NCBI RefSeq assembly: GCF_032884065.1
Contig: NC_088863.1
Span: 41,324,880 to 41,388,879, forward strand
Direction: 5' to 3'
Source: Artemia franciscana
Lineage: Eukaryota; Arthropoda; Branchiopoda; Anostraca; Artemiidae
Length of the DNA: 64,000 bases
The notes below the pieces were generated by a model. The model worked only from the letters and a program-made list of their open reading frames with translations, was not told the DNA's origin and ran no database searches. The position numbers and the translations under genes are program-made. Shown one piece after another: positions 23,246 through 35,717 of this stretch. Positions within the stretch are counted from its first letter, which is position 1. Each line of letters begins with the position of its first letter.

Positions 23246-24119
23246 AAGAAAAGCTTTGCTCTTTAAAATCAATCCCGCGGATTGCCAATTGGGAAGGAAA
23301 ATAAAGAAAGTAAGAAAAAAAATATGGCCGTGAGCAAATAATCAAATAGACTAACATCACGTATTTGAACTATTTCCGGTAGCTCAGAGATTTTTCTTTA
23401 ATGATCAGTAAAAATTAAATTTAAATAAAAACAGCTATAATTTAAAAACGAATCTCCTTTCGCGCAAAAGAATATTTATAGATCTTAAAATCCACGGAGC
23501 TGATTTGTCCTGAGTAGTCTTAAAATTCCTAAAAGGAATTTATGACCTACTGGGGCATTTAAAAATACTTATTTAAGGGAAAAGTCACTACAACAAAACC
23601 ACTGGAGAGGGAGTGCAGCTCCTTCACTAACCCCTGTCCATGAATATGCTCTAACATTGAGAGAATGAACCATGAAGTGGTATTAAAAGATTGCTGCTTG
23701 AACTTTGTGGCATTTATTTCTTATTCTTTGATAAGAAAATGCCATATATCGAGTGTCTAAAAACCGGTCTTTGGTAACTTAGAAATCTGATAAGCAAAAC
23801 GTGAACGCTTCGTCCAACTTAACACAAAAGAAAGATTCTTGCCTGTCAACACGTTTCCAACTAGAAATACCAGTGTAAATCAGAGACTTGTTCGTTAGAC
23901 GTCGTGGTCAGGCAGTATCAAGTGACACAGGTAACGTTGTTTGCCAAAAGGGTTTATTTAGCGGCTATTAGCTTGATGAATTGCTAAAAAACATAGTCAA
24001 TTATTGCACCGAGTAGCAAATATAAAGTTTGTACTTCATTTAGCTACTTGGGGTGGCTGCCGTCACTTAGTCCTTTGTTAATTTGAAGATTTGGAAAAAT
24101 CCATTATCATGAGATTAAT
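23246..24119. other. No recognisable feature
   Basis: AT-rich sequence with no domain, repeat family or hairpin that I can support. Confidence 0.5.
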
Positions 24120-24485
24120 TTAAAGTATTTTTTTAAAAAAAATGCAAAGAAACGTAAAGGGTCATATTAAATTGTAAATTGAGCAAAAATCAAGTCTTAT
24201 AAAAATACAGATTTGAATTGAACCAAAATTGATTCAACGAGTAAGTTAATTGGAAACGAAACAGAAATTAAAAACTAATAGTCACATTAAACATAAGACA
24301 GATGCTATAGGTTGTAAAATGAATCCCATTATGAGTAGAGATTAAAAGTTATAATCAAGTCAAACTCTTAACAAACAGACATTAGGCTACCAGAAACAAA
24401 AGTTTGGCCACCCACTCCTAACTTTTTAAGGTCCAGAGTTTAATTTGTGCTTTACTGAAACCGTTATGTATTCATAATACTTTTA
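24120..24485. repeat. FB2 single arm (left-arm orientation)
   Basis: Similar to the left arm of FB2 at 22605. It contains AACGTAAAGGGTCATATTAAA, a string of CAAACTCTTAACAAACAGAC-like blocks and TTTAATTTGTGCTTTACTGAAA at the inner end. Confidence 0.6.
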
Positions 24486-26830
24486 ATGTCATAAATTAAA
24501 AAAGAAAACTTATATTACAAGGCTAGTTAACTTTTAAAAACAAGAGTGACTCCCCCCTCCATCCCCAAACAAACCCTTTAAACAGGTTGTTTGTTATTTG
24601 TGTTCCATTGGAAAAGTAATGTATTTTGAATAGTGGGGTTCTTATATGTCAAAACGTTGATAAAAAAAGAAAAAGAAGACCATGAAACTAATCATTAAAA
24701 GAAATAACAGAAGTAGAATAATTATTTAATATGTGATGACTAATTCCTGTATATCCCAATTATTTTTATTTCCAATTTCAGAACTAAAAGAGACGATGTT
24801 TAAATATGTTTAATTCACAAAATATGTGGCTATTTTGTAACAAAGGACAGCCCCTAAAAGTTTCCAACCACTGGACGTACTCCCTTTTATTAATATAAAG
24901 CCGATTTGGAGACAAATGGTAATTTACATAATAAATGGTCCTTGCTCCTTGGGCTTTTAGAGTTGAGTCATCCCAGCTCGATTATCTATTACGTCTTTCG
25001 ACAACTTTTTAACAAAATAATAACCTCAAAATTTTTTTTGGGACTAATGGTGCACGGGTAGCAAAAAAGGCCATGAAAGGTGGGTAGGAGACCTTTTAAT
25101 CACTCTTGATTTTCTAAAATGGCACTATAGCTTTGTATTTACAATATATGTACCCCCCCCCCTAGAGTTTCCATCCCACCTATGCAAAGTGGCCAGGGAG
25201 GAAAAGTCTTGCATTGTTTTATGGCCCTTTCTGGCCTCCTGTTTTGGGTGGAATCATTAGTTTTTTTCTCTATTGTGAACCCTTTAGTCTATTGACTCAA
25301 GATGCGAATTTCAAGTCGATTGGAAAAAAAATTGCCTGTTTTTGGTCTCAAGCTTTGGGAGAGATGTACTCCAAAATTTGTTTTTGCACGTTTGGTGACT
25401 CTCCGTCCGAATATTTATTGCTTTATTATCAACATGTTGAACAGAAGGACTATCTCAAAATCCTAATCAGATGTCTCGGAGGGTAGGTCTCGGAGGGAAA
25501 CAGGTAGTAAAAAGGGTACAGGAGTGTGGCCACCTGCCTCTCTAGTCCCTTTTAACTTCTAAAAGTTGGACTATGAATTCTAATTTCAAACCGGGGGCTC
25601 CCTCCTAGGTTTTCATGACCATTCCTTCGATGTAAAGTAGCCAGGGCAAAAAATGAAAGCAAAAAAAAAATGGAAAGCCAATAGGAGGACTACTGTACTA
25701 CATTGAGAAGGGCCAGTTTCAACTTCCCCTAAGCTTTTCAAGATTAATCAGATGGACCAACAAGGAGATTTTACTCCATATGTTTAGGGTAGAAGGGCCC
25801 CACACAAAAGTAAAACATTACCCTGATGAAAGACTCTCTAAGCTATTCCCAATTGTTATTGCCCAAAGGCAGTGGATCTATATAAATTCAAAAGAAAGCA
25901 CAGACACAAATTGACCAGGTATAATCCGGTCAGAAAGTTTATCAGTTATGTTTCTTCGGGGGATATTTTATCACCAGAAGCTTGATTGACTCTTAGACTT
26001 TCGTAATTTATTATCGACTGTTCTTATACGCCAGCTTCACAGACTTCTTAAGTTTTGCTGTAATCTGACTAAGAATTTTTTTTACTCAATCTCCATACAC
26101 ATTTGTCATTCGTTTGTAACGAAATCGAAGAACCTCTTACAAACTTCTATTTAAATGTGTATTGTATTTAGTACTGAAACAGAGTCTATCAGCATGACAT
26201 AAAAGTTAGACTACCTAAAAAATGTATGATCTGTTGCTACTTGGAAAGATTGAATAGGATGCAACAGGAAACTGCAGTCCTAAAAAAACTTTCCTCTATT
26301 GCTCTACTGAAAGATGGAATTAGAACAATCATTATTGATATTCACACCTGTTTTTATCTCGCCACCTGTGAAACGTGTGTGTCTTACAATGGGTCTAACA
26401 TTTTGTTTCATCCCCTAAAGGCAGTGTCAATTCAACTTTTGAGAAAGGAGTGAAAAACTGTCCTAATGATATAGCTGACAGATTACTTGAGCCAATCGGA
26501 TGCAATCGTATTTAATTTGATTTGTTCGTTTGGCTCGAGCTATTTGGTCAGTAACTGTTCATCGGCTAAGAGTGGATTCTTACGACCAAGGTGAATATAC
26601 TTTTAATTTAATAATTCCTTAGACCATACTGTCTTTCTATTTATAATTAAAATGAAATGATTAAGCTAGCTCTTACAGGCCACTTATCGCATACATGAGG
26701 GCGTCCTTACAAATTTTTTGCCTCGAATCTAACATTTAAAGAATCCCTAGACATCTCCAGACTCTATATTTTGTAATGTTAGGCACAAAGAATGCTTAGA
26801 AGATTTTTTCCAGGCCACTTTGTATGGAAG
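24486..26830. other. No gene recognised; weak direct repeat
   Basis: Two weakly similar stretches, near 25080-25260 and 25500-25660, share a CACCTATGCAAAGTGGCCAGGG / TCGATGTAAAGTAGCCAGGG core. Short open frames at 25214-25486 and 26226-26453 have no domain I recognise and no flanking signals, so I do not call them genes. Confidence 0.45.
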
Positions 26831-26834
26831 GAGT

Positions 26835-27060
26835 AGCCACAGAAACTTCAGAGGGGCCTGTTCTGATGGAATTTGTAACTTCTAGTGCAATTTGAAGTGT
26901 TAATAGAGATTGAGGAGAACCATCCCCCTTCCATGTTACCCTTAGGTGTTCTCCTCCCCTGGTAGACATTCGATCAAAATTTTGATTAAGAATTTTGTTC
27001 ATATGTTGAAAGGTCCACAAATTGTATCTTCTGGGCGACATGGCCCTAAGAACTTTTAGA
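26835..27060 (+). repeat. Diverged FB1 fragment
   Basis: Shares with FB1 an AAGTGTTAATAG..GGAGAACC stretch and a CATTCGATCAAAATTTTGATTAAGAATTTTGTTCA segment. Similarity is limited. Confidence 0.4.
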
Positions 27061-27184
27061 TCAAGGGATAAAAGTTTTGTAAATAGCCCGTTTTTTACAT
27101 ATAGGTTATGTTTTAGGGGAAAAGGGGCATGTTTGACCCTGTGTCTCCGAAAAGACTAATGATAATACAAAAAAGGTTTCCGGG

Positions 27185-27605
27185 AGTTCTAAGGGGTTTG
27201 TTCAGCCAAATAAAAGCACACCACATATATGCAGGTTGTCAATAAGGTGGAACTGCTATTTTTCAGAAATGGCTTGGAGTCTTATGTAGTTTCAGTGTAT
27301 TTTAAGGGGATGCTGAACAAAGCAAAATACCCAATGTACATATTGCTGGCCTAAATTAAATATCACTATGTAAAAGAAGATGGTCAAAAGGACGTGCCTG
27401 CGATATATCAGGATTAGCTAAGGGCGCTACTTTAAAACTTTCACAGCATGTTGAGGGGGACGAAGAAACAAAATTAAATGTCACTATGTGCATCCAATAT
27501 TGTCAAAGTGTGTATCTGTGACTTCTCAAGGACGGATAAATAGTAAAGTTGAAGCTTTCAGGGTGTTTTGAGATGGACGGTCGATTAATATTTGTTTAGA
27601 TTCAA
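27185..27605 (+). repeat. ~117-bp satellite, about three diverged units
   Basis: Units carry the same ordered boxes as the array at 57000-58530: a GCATCCA-TTGTCAAA box, an AAGGGCG/GCGTATCTG box, and TTGAAACTTTCA followed by GTTGAGGGG. Confidence 0.7.
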
Positions 27606-28089
27606 AGCTATCTTCTTATAAACCGCTAGCCCAAAAAAAGCAAAAGACAGATCAGTGCTACCTATACAAAAAAGTGATTTTCCCGTGTTGTTCAAAGTGG
27701 GGGACTGGAATTTCCCTATACTCGGGTTCCCGATTATGCTATAATCAGGTTTCTGACTATGCTGATTCTAATGACATACTTTTCATTTTGATCTGACACA
27801 GTTATTGGGATGTTTCATGCTTTTTTTCGAAACAACCATAAATTTCTTTTTGCAATAAAATTTTACTTTTAAGACGAACCGAAATAATAGTTACCATTCC
27901 TGAATCAGTGTCAGATGGCAGTTTTTTTCTCTATGCAGTTTTTTCTAAGTGTCATTAAGTAACTTTTCTTGCTACATGAAGTAAGCTAATACCTCTCTAT
28001 AATTATCTTACTTATTCTTATCTACTTTCTAAAAAGAAGGGTTTGACTGAAGGTATACAAGGTGTAAAAGCAACGTTCCAGTGAAGTCG
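27606..28089. other. No recognisable feature
   Basis: AT-rich sequence; no supported gene or repeat. Confidence 0.45.
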
Positions 28090-28985
28090 AGGCTTCGATC
28101 AATTGGTAACCCAAGGTCAGTAATATCCCCAGATTGTTTCACAACTGAATCGCCCAAAAGATATTTCTTCTTCGCAGTGCTCCGCATTGAAAAACAGGAC
28201 TACAGATTCTGAAACATTAAAATACAAACCTAATATTATTGTATTAATTCTTCGATAGTGGATCACTAGACTTATTAAAATTAAGTGGATTGTCAGCATA
28301 CGTCATCAACAAAACATCAGTTTCTTTTGAAACTCAAAACGTAGCTGCTTGGGATTGCGCCGGCAGAAAACTATTGCTTTACAGACTTGGATACACAATT
28401 GAACCTTTTCTCACTCCTTTACGGACCGGTATAATAGCAGATTCGACCGGATTTTAGGGTCTTTTGATGTGTGCTCTGAGGTTATTGTGGATATAATATA
28501 GTACTCTAAAAATGCTCAGATTTAGTCCTTGTGTATAAGCATCTAAAAGGATCTGCACGTGCACTGACAAGTCAAAGGCCCGGCTTGCATCAAAAGAACC
28601 AAAAAATAGCGGGTCGCCCTTTGCCTCAGAATCAGACAAAATAGCAGCAAGCGCAAACAGAGAATCAGCGCAATCGAGTCCTACCGTAAGGCCATACTGG
28701 TGGTTTGGCGTGTGGCAGCAGTGTCTAAAATTCGACAATATGAGCTTTCTTGGAAATTATACAAAACTGGTGACACAGTAATTGGGCGATTCATATTAAA
28801 TTCATATTAGATTCATTGGGCTTCCCTTTTTTAGGATGGGCGTAAGTTGCCCTGCTCAGATAAAAATCGGGTTCAATAGTGACAACGAATAGGATCTGGT
28901 GCAATAATGTTAACACTTCATAAAAAAGAGTACCATTCACCAGGTGAAGTGACACACCCTCAACTTCGCGCACTTTTTCTTTTTC
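28090..28985 (-). pseudogene. LINE reverse transcriptase fragment, third lineage
   Basis: On the minus strand the order of blocks is typical of non-LTR RT. Near 28900-28800 the reading has LTLLHQILFVVTIEPDFY and AHPKKGK; near 28790 a NRPITVSPVL-type block follows. The frame 28738-28454 has HQYGLTVGLDCADSLF and then DPLFFGSFDASRAFDLSVH (the RT aspartate region, intact as FDASRAFD). The frame 28299-28117 has an HYRRINTIILGLYFNVSESV block downstream of the expected catalytic loop. Stops and shifts separate them. Block wording differs from the RTE-like and L2-like copies, so this is a separate LINE family. Confidence 0.8.
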
Positions 28986-29499
28986 AGCCTAAGGCATTTG
29001 CCAAAACAGATACAGTATAAAGTCTGGAAAACTCGAGTTTGATATCCTGAATTTTTCATTAAAAAAATCCCCTCACCCTAAATTTTTGTGGATTGTGGCT
29101 TATAGCTAAAGCAGTTGTGTTTGACATTAAACAATGGTTTCAACCACAGGGGGCTGTATTTTCAATATGCAAATGGGGTGGTAGTTTTATTTAGGGGGAA
29201 TTGGACACCATTCATTAAGGATTTTCAGGCGAGGTAATTCTAATGATGCAATTTTTGTTTTGATGGCCGTTTTTATAACGATGTCTTAAGATGCAGGAAT
29301 ACGTTGAAACGCTAATGTTAAGAAGATTGAGTTGTTTATAATAAGAATAAACCATGGTGACAAGGTGCGTTAGTTAGCAAGAAAAGTGGGCAATTAGGTA
29401 GCGTTTACTTCCTTGGATAGTCATAATAGTAAAAGTGGAAGATTCTCTTAAGATGTAAAACATAGAGAAGTCATCGTCTAGGTTTTTTCACGGTTGAAA
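28986..29499. other. No recognisable feature
   Basis: AT-rich sequence leading to the FB1 5' hairpin; nothing supported. Confidence 0.45.
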
Positions 29500-31216
29500 T
29501 CAAACAGTTCGTGGTAACGAACTGTAGTAAGGAGCGACCCGGCTCAATAGTAACCAAAACTCTAAAAAATTGAATTTTGATATCAATAGCTACATCAAAA
29601 GAATCGCATTTTAATGCTGATTTTAAATATATAAGTTTCATCAAGTTTAGTCTTACCCATCAAAAATTTGCCTTATTTAGGAAAATAGGGGGAAACACAC
29701 CCTAAAAGTCGTAGGATCTTAACGAAAATGACACCATCAGATTCAGCGTATCAGAGAACCCCACCGTAGAAGTTTCAAGCTCCTATCTACAAAAATGTGG
29801 AATTTTGTATTTTTTGCCAGAAGACAAATCACGGGTGCGTGTTTATTTGTTTGTTTTTTTCCCCCAGGGGTCATCGTATCGACCAAGTGGTCCTAGAATG
29901 TCGCAAGAGGGATCATTCTAACGGAAATGAAAAGTTCTAGTGCCCTTTTTAAGTGACCAAAAAAATTGAAGGGCATCTAGGCCCCCTCCCACGCTCATTT
30001 TTTCCCAAAGTCAACGAATCAAAATTTTGAGATAGCCATTTTGTTCAGCCTAGTCGAAAACCATAATAACTATGTCTTTGAGGATGACTTACTCCCCCAC
30101 AATCCCTGGGGGAGGGGCTGCAAGTTACAAACTTTATCCAGTGATTACATATAGTAATGGCTATTGGGAAGTGTACAGACGTTTTCAGGGGGATTTTATT
30201 TTGTTTGGGGGTGGGGATGAGGAGAGGGGGCTATGTTGGAGGATCTTTTCTTGAAGGAATCTGTCATGGGGGAAGAAAAATTCAATGACAAGGGCGCAGG
30301 ATTCTCTAGCATTACTATAAGAAAACAATGAAAAATAAACATGAAAACGTTTTTTCAAATGAAAGGAAGAAGTAGCATTGAAACTTAAAACGAACAGAGA
30401 TTATTACGCATATCAGGGGTTCTAAAAATTCTTTAGCATAAAGAGCGATGTATTTAGGAGGAGATAAATACCTTGCTCTTTATGCTAAAGTATTTTTAGT
30501 AATTTCAACTATTTATTCTACGGCCTTTCTGATTCAGGGGTCATTCTTAAAAAATTGGGACAAAACTTACGATTTAGTGTAAAGAGCGAGGTATTAACGA
30601 GGGTACGAACCCCCTCGTACACATCCATAAAAATATAAGGTTATGAAAGTTTGTTACGTAAGTTAATTCTTAAGTTACGTATATTTTTTACTAATAAAAA
30701 CGTTTATCAAAAATTAAAAGTTCTAGTTGCCTTTTTAAGTAACCAAAAAATTGGAGGGCAACTAGGCCTCCTTCTCCACCCCTTATTTCTCAAAATCGTC
30801 TCATCAAAACTAAGAGAAAGCCATTTAGCCAAAAAAGAATTAATATACAAATTTCATTTTAATAATTTATGTGTGGAGAGCCAAAACCAAACATGCATTA
30901 ATTCAAAAACGTTCAGAAATTAAATAAAAAAAACTAATTTTTTAGCTGAAAGTAAGGAGCAACATTAAAACTTAAAACGAACAGAAATTACTCCGTATAT
31001 GAAATGAGTTGCCCCCTCCGCAATCCCTCGCTCTTTACGCTAAAGTTTGACTCTTTGCCACAATTCTACTTTTTAAAACAATTAAAAGCTTTAGCGTAAA
31101 GAGCGAGGGATTTTGGAGGGGGCAACTCATTTCATATACGGAGTAATTTCTGTTCGTTTTAAGTTTTAATGTCGCTCCTTACTTTCAGCAAAAAAAATTA
31201 GTTTTTTTTATTTAAT
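29500..31216 (+). mobile_element. FB1 element, full-length copy, plus orientation
   Basis: A reference copy. The 5' end is CAGTTCGT-GGTA-ACGAACTG (29505-29524), a perfect 8-bp stem with a 4-nt loop, followed by AGTAAGGAGCGACCCGGCTC. The body is non-coding with conserved blocks (CACCATCAGATTCAGCG near 29730, TTGAAGGGCATCTAGGCCCC near 29967). An internal stem-loop module lies near 30350-30640. The 3' end (about 30940-31216) is a long inverted repeat: GAAAGTAAGGAGCAACATTA at 30949 pairs with its inverse ending near 31190, and TTTACGCTAAAG pairs with CTTTAGCGTAAA inside. No transposase is present; mobilisation would need help in trans. The TE class is undetermined. Confidence 0.85.
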
Positions 31217-31651
31217 CTTTGGAAGAATAGATAGGAAAGCTATGCATTAAGTTTATAACATTCGAAGCCAAGATACTCACAGTGGCTAATCACACCACTT
31301 TGATTTCACTTTGTAGGACAATCACAAAAGACAGGTTAAGATGGGCTAAGTCGTGCTTAATGGTTGAGCAGAAATGTATTTTCAAAGATTGTGCTTTTTG
31401 GCCATCCATTTGGGGTAAAAGAAAAAACAGGTTGGCTCCAAGTTATAGGGAAGACTTTATTTGGACATAAGGAATAAAAGAAGAGAAACCAAAAATGAAA
31501 CTTTTTGTTTCTTATGTTTTTATCATGTTTGATTAATTAAACTTTTTAGTGTATTCAACCTCATCTTGCTTCTGTTCAGAGAATTGAAGCATTTCCCAAA
31601 TCAAAACGTAGGAACAACAGTAATGACTGCATACGTTTCTGTGATCCCAAT
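31217..31651. other. No gene recognised
   Basis: A short open frame at 31282-31470 shows no domain. It sits between two mobile elements. Confidence 0.4.
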
Positions 31652-34600
31652 CAGTAGCGCATCTAGATGGGGGTGCGGGGTTGCCCCCTCCTAAAGTAGT
31701 GGTGGATTCGGGGTTGGGACCACTTGGTCTGGTTGGCGTTGGGACGAAAGTTATTTTCTTGTTATTGGTTTTAATTGTTGAGCTATTAATATGTTTTGGT
31801 TGTTAAGACTGTTTCTTTTTGCAAACAAGTTAGAAACAAAGTTTGAATTCCTTTGCGTGGTCTCTGTTAAATTTTACTGATGATCCATACTACCTAAATG
31901 TATTTAACGAAATTTAGATTTACCAAGGGTATCTCTCAGTATTACCATAAAATCCAACTGGGAGGCAAAAATCTTCATTTTACAATAAGAAGGAGAGGAA
32001 ATTTTAAATCCTAACTTCTTTAAGGTATCTAAACGAAATTTCAGGATTATGCTGAAATTTCAGGCTAAAAAAACCTAATATCTAAACTTCTTTTTAGTAT
32101 AAAAAAATTTGTTTTCTTTTCATTTTATGTCACAGAGGCAAATAAACTGACATCATTAATTTTTTTTTATCTGTCATAAAATTTGGGTTTACTTTTTTCC
32201 AAAGAGGGGTGATTTTTCCAACATTGTTACTTTTTTGAGGGATTTATATAATAGAAAGTAATTGTATGACAAGTGCAAAGATGTTATCAATTTACGTATT
32301 GAATTTCCGTGAGCAAATGGTAACCACTTTACCGCCTATTTTCAACTAATAAAAGGGCTGCGTTATATGACATATCACCTCCTCAGTTCATCCTAAAACA
32401 TTAAAATTAAGGCCAAACTCTTTAAAAATGTCTGAACTTCAATAGAGGTTCGAATAAATATACAATCAAAACTAAGCATATAAGTCAAAATATCAAACAT
32501 TTCGGGGTAACCAACTGTAGTAAGGAGCGACCCGGCTCAATAGTAACCGAAACTCTAAAAAACGGAATTTTGATACCAATAGTTACGTAAAAAATTGCAT
32601 TTTTATGCTGATTTTAAATATATAACTTTCATCAAGATTAGTCTTACCTATCAAAGGTTACGAGCCTGAGAAAATTTGCCTCATTTTAGAAAATAGGGAT
32701 AAACACCCCTTATATGTCATACAATCTTCACGAAAATCACACCATCAGATTCAGCGTATAAGAGAACCCTATTGTAGAAGTTTCAAGTTCCTATCTACAA
32801 AAATGTGGAATTTCACATTTTTTGCCAGAAGACGAAATACGGATCCGTGTTTATTTTTTTTTTTTTTTTTTTCCAGGGGTGATCGTATCAACCGAGTGGT
32901 CCTAGATTTTCGCAAGAGTTCTCATTCTAACGGAAATTAAAAGTTGTAGTGCCCTTTTTAAATGACAAAAAAATTGGAGGGCACCTAGGCCCCCTCGCAC
33001 GCTCATTTTCCCCCAAAGTCACCGGATAAAAATTTTGAGATAGCAATTTTATTCACCATAATAAAAAAGAAACAAATAACTGTGTCTTTTGGGACGACTT
33101 ACTCCCCCGCAGTCCCCGGGGGAGGGGTTGCAGGCTACAAACTTTGACCTGTGTTTACATATAGTAATGGTTACTGGGAAGTGTACGGACGTTTTCAGGG
33201 GGATTTTTTGGTTTGGGAGGGAGAGTTGAGGGGGGGGGAGTTACGAGGGAGAGTCTTTCCATGGAAAAACTTCTCATGGGGGAAGAGACTTTCAATGAAG
33301 GGGGTGCCGGATTTCTTAGCTTTATTTAAAAAACAATGAAAAAATAAATATGAAAAGTTTTTTCTACTGAAAGTGAGGAGCAGCATTAAAACTTAAAACG
33401 AGCAGAAATTATTGCGCATATGAGGGGTTTACCTCCTCGTAATACCTCGTTCTTTACGCTAAATTATTTTTAGTAATTTCAACTATTTATTCTATGGCCT
33501 TTGTGATTCAAGGGTCATTCTTAAGGAATTGGGACGGAATTTAAGCTTTAGTGTAAAGAGCGAGGCATCAACGAGGAGTGAACTCCCTCATGTACGCAAT
33601 AAAAGCATATGAATATAGGAGTTCGTTACGTAAGTTAATTTGTAAATTACATTTATTTTTTACTAATGAAAATGTTCGTAAGAAATTAAAAGTTCTAGTT
33701 GCATTTTTAAGTAATCAAAAAATTGGAGGACAACTAGGCTTCCTCCCTCTCTTTTTTTCTCAAAATCTTCCTATTAAAACTATGAGAAAGCCATTTAGCC
33801 AAAAAAATAAATATGCAAATTTCGTTTTAATTATTTATGTGCGGATAGCCAAGATCAAAACATGCATTATTTAAAAAACATCCAGAGATTAAATAGAAAA
33901 ACAAGTTTTTCTAAACGAAAGTAAGGAGCAACATTAAAACTTAAAACGAACAGAAATTACTCCGTATATGAAGGGGGCTTTTCCTCCTCAACGCCCCACT
34001 CTTTACGCTAAAGTTTTTTACTGTTTTAAGAAGCAGAGTTAAGAGAAAGAGTCAAACTTCAGCGTAAAGAGCGAGATGTTGAGGAGGAAAAGCCCCTTTC
34101 ATATACGGAGTAATTTCTGTTCGTTTTAAGTTTTAATGTCGCTACCTACTTTCATTTAAAAAAAATTGTTTTCTTATTTAATTCCTTTAAAGGTCAGAGT
34201 TATCATTTGAGATAACTAGATTTTCAAAAAATTATTTTGTAAGAGAAAGCAAATAATTTTGTGTTCATTATTTTTATCTAGCCGGTATAGATGGTTATCT
34301 GAATTCTCGGTTTGAATCAGTAGAATGACATCGATTTTTTTAACATTTAATAATGAGATGTTGAAAAAATGTGGCAATTCACACCACTTGATTTTACTAC
34401 GGTAACTGAATGAAGGTAGAATATTACTTCAGAATTTTCACCTGCTCAATACCATCCGGTCACAAAATATAGCTATATTTTTGCATAGGGGTGGCATATT
34501 TTTGTCCATAAAATAGTGTAAATTGCTATATATCGACTAGGATTTTTATACTTATTTTGATGGATGACATCTAATGATTTTTCCACTATTAGTTATCTAT

Positions 34601-35717
34601 AAATCAAAAGTTGTAGAAATCTATCAAACCTTGAAACCCTGAGAATTTGTTTGTTTAAGGACCATTTCAACTCGTATACTTAATTTGAAGCACCTACGTA
34701 CATGCATCTTTTTAGAGTTCATAATTTTCATACGATCTTGGTCTTCGTTCGAATATCTTGGTTGAAAAAAAAGAAGATATACTAACGGAGAGCTCTAAAC
34801 TGACAGGACCAGGCATTATAAACGTTCACCAATATATTGAGGTAGAAATCGACCGTGTGATAAATAGATATGGCGAGAGTAGAAACAAAGAAATAAACTT
34901 TTTCTTATAAAATTGTGAATTCTATAATTTAATCAAAATATATAAAACTTTAAAAAGTTGAAACTAACACTTCGTTGTTATGAAAAGTAAAATATAGATC
35001 AGTAAATTTTTGAAATTTCGTCAAAGTTGACACTGTTTATTAAACTCTATTTAAAAAAATAGTGATTAGTTAATACTTTATTGTCTATACTTAAAATGCC
35101 CGTTTTAAATGTATTCTATGTATTTCTATCTCTTTAGTTTATTTTTCTTGTTATAGCCCTAAACAAACTAATATTTAATGTTTAATACATCTTTTACGAA
35201 TGTACAAGTTGTATCTGAATCATCATTTCCTACTCTTCATTTCTATCATAATTACTAAGCGATGCCATGAAGTTAGGCGACACGCTAAATGGTTAGACCC
35301 ATACCTACAGTGACATTGATTGTATAATCCAGAAAGATTGTTCAATACCAACTTATTTTTGACAGTACAAAGCTTAACTCACTCACTATAGTGATCAGAA
35401 GTGTCAAAGTGAAAAATTTTGCAGAAAATATTAAATACCATTTTTTTTATAGTTGGTGAGCAGATTTTGTTCATGGTGGGGTGGTTTTTATAACTTTCAT
35501 TTTTTTTTTATTAGTATTTTTACATCTTCTTAGTTTCAAAATATTTACTAGAACTTCAACCCTCACCCTATTATAGATTAGATCTGCGACCATTTCCACT
35601 ACCTACCTACGACGCACGAGTGTCGAGGTTCCCTTTAAATTACTTATATTTCTTTGTTCCCAAGTTTACAGAAGCAAACTATTAGGCACCACCGCTAAGA
35701 GAAACCCTGAATCCGCC
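31652..35717 (+). mobile_element. TIR transposon (hAT-like ends), copy A, carrying an FB1 insertion
   Basis: Together with copy B at 48627, it defines a ~2.4-kb dispersed element. The left end of copy B reads CAGTGGCGGACCCAG and the right end of copy A is the inverse of CAGGGGCGGATTCAG. This is the style of TIR common in hAT elements. Copy A is interrupted by FB1 at 32494-34182. Outside the insert it matches copy B in order: AAGACTGTTTC..TTTGCAAACAAG, AACTGGGAGGC-AAAATCTTCATTT, GACATATCACCTCCTC and a TTGACACTGTTTATTAAA block. No transposase frame survives. Confidence 0.75.
32494..34182 (+). mobile_element. FB1 element, full-length copy inserted in TIR transposon A
   Basis: Same architecture as the copy at 29500, with a degraded 5' hairpin (near 32500-32520), a T(22)-like run near 32850 and an internal stem-loop module near 33360-33620. 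The terminal fold-back at 33905-34175 has TTTACGCTAAAG/TTCAGCGTAAAG arms. The sister transposon at 50665-50700 lacks the insertion and shows the uninterrupted junction, which defines the element ends to within a few bases. Confidence 0.88.

Noticed and set aside
26226-26453. 75-codon frame with several Cys
   Set aside because: No domain, no flanking splice or promoter signals, and length expected by chance in 64 kb.
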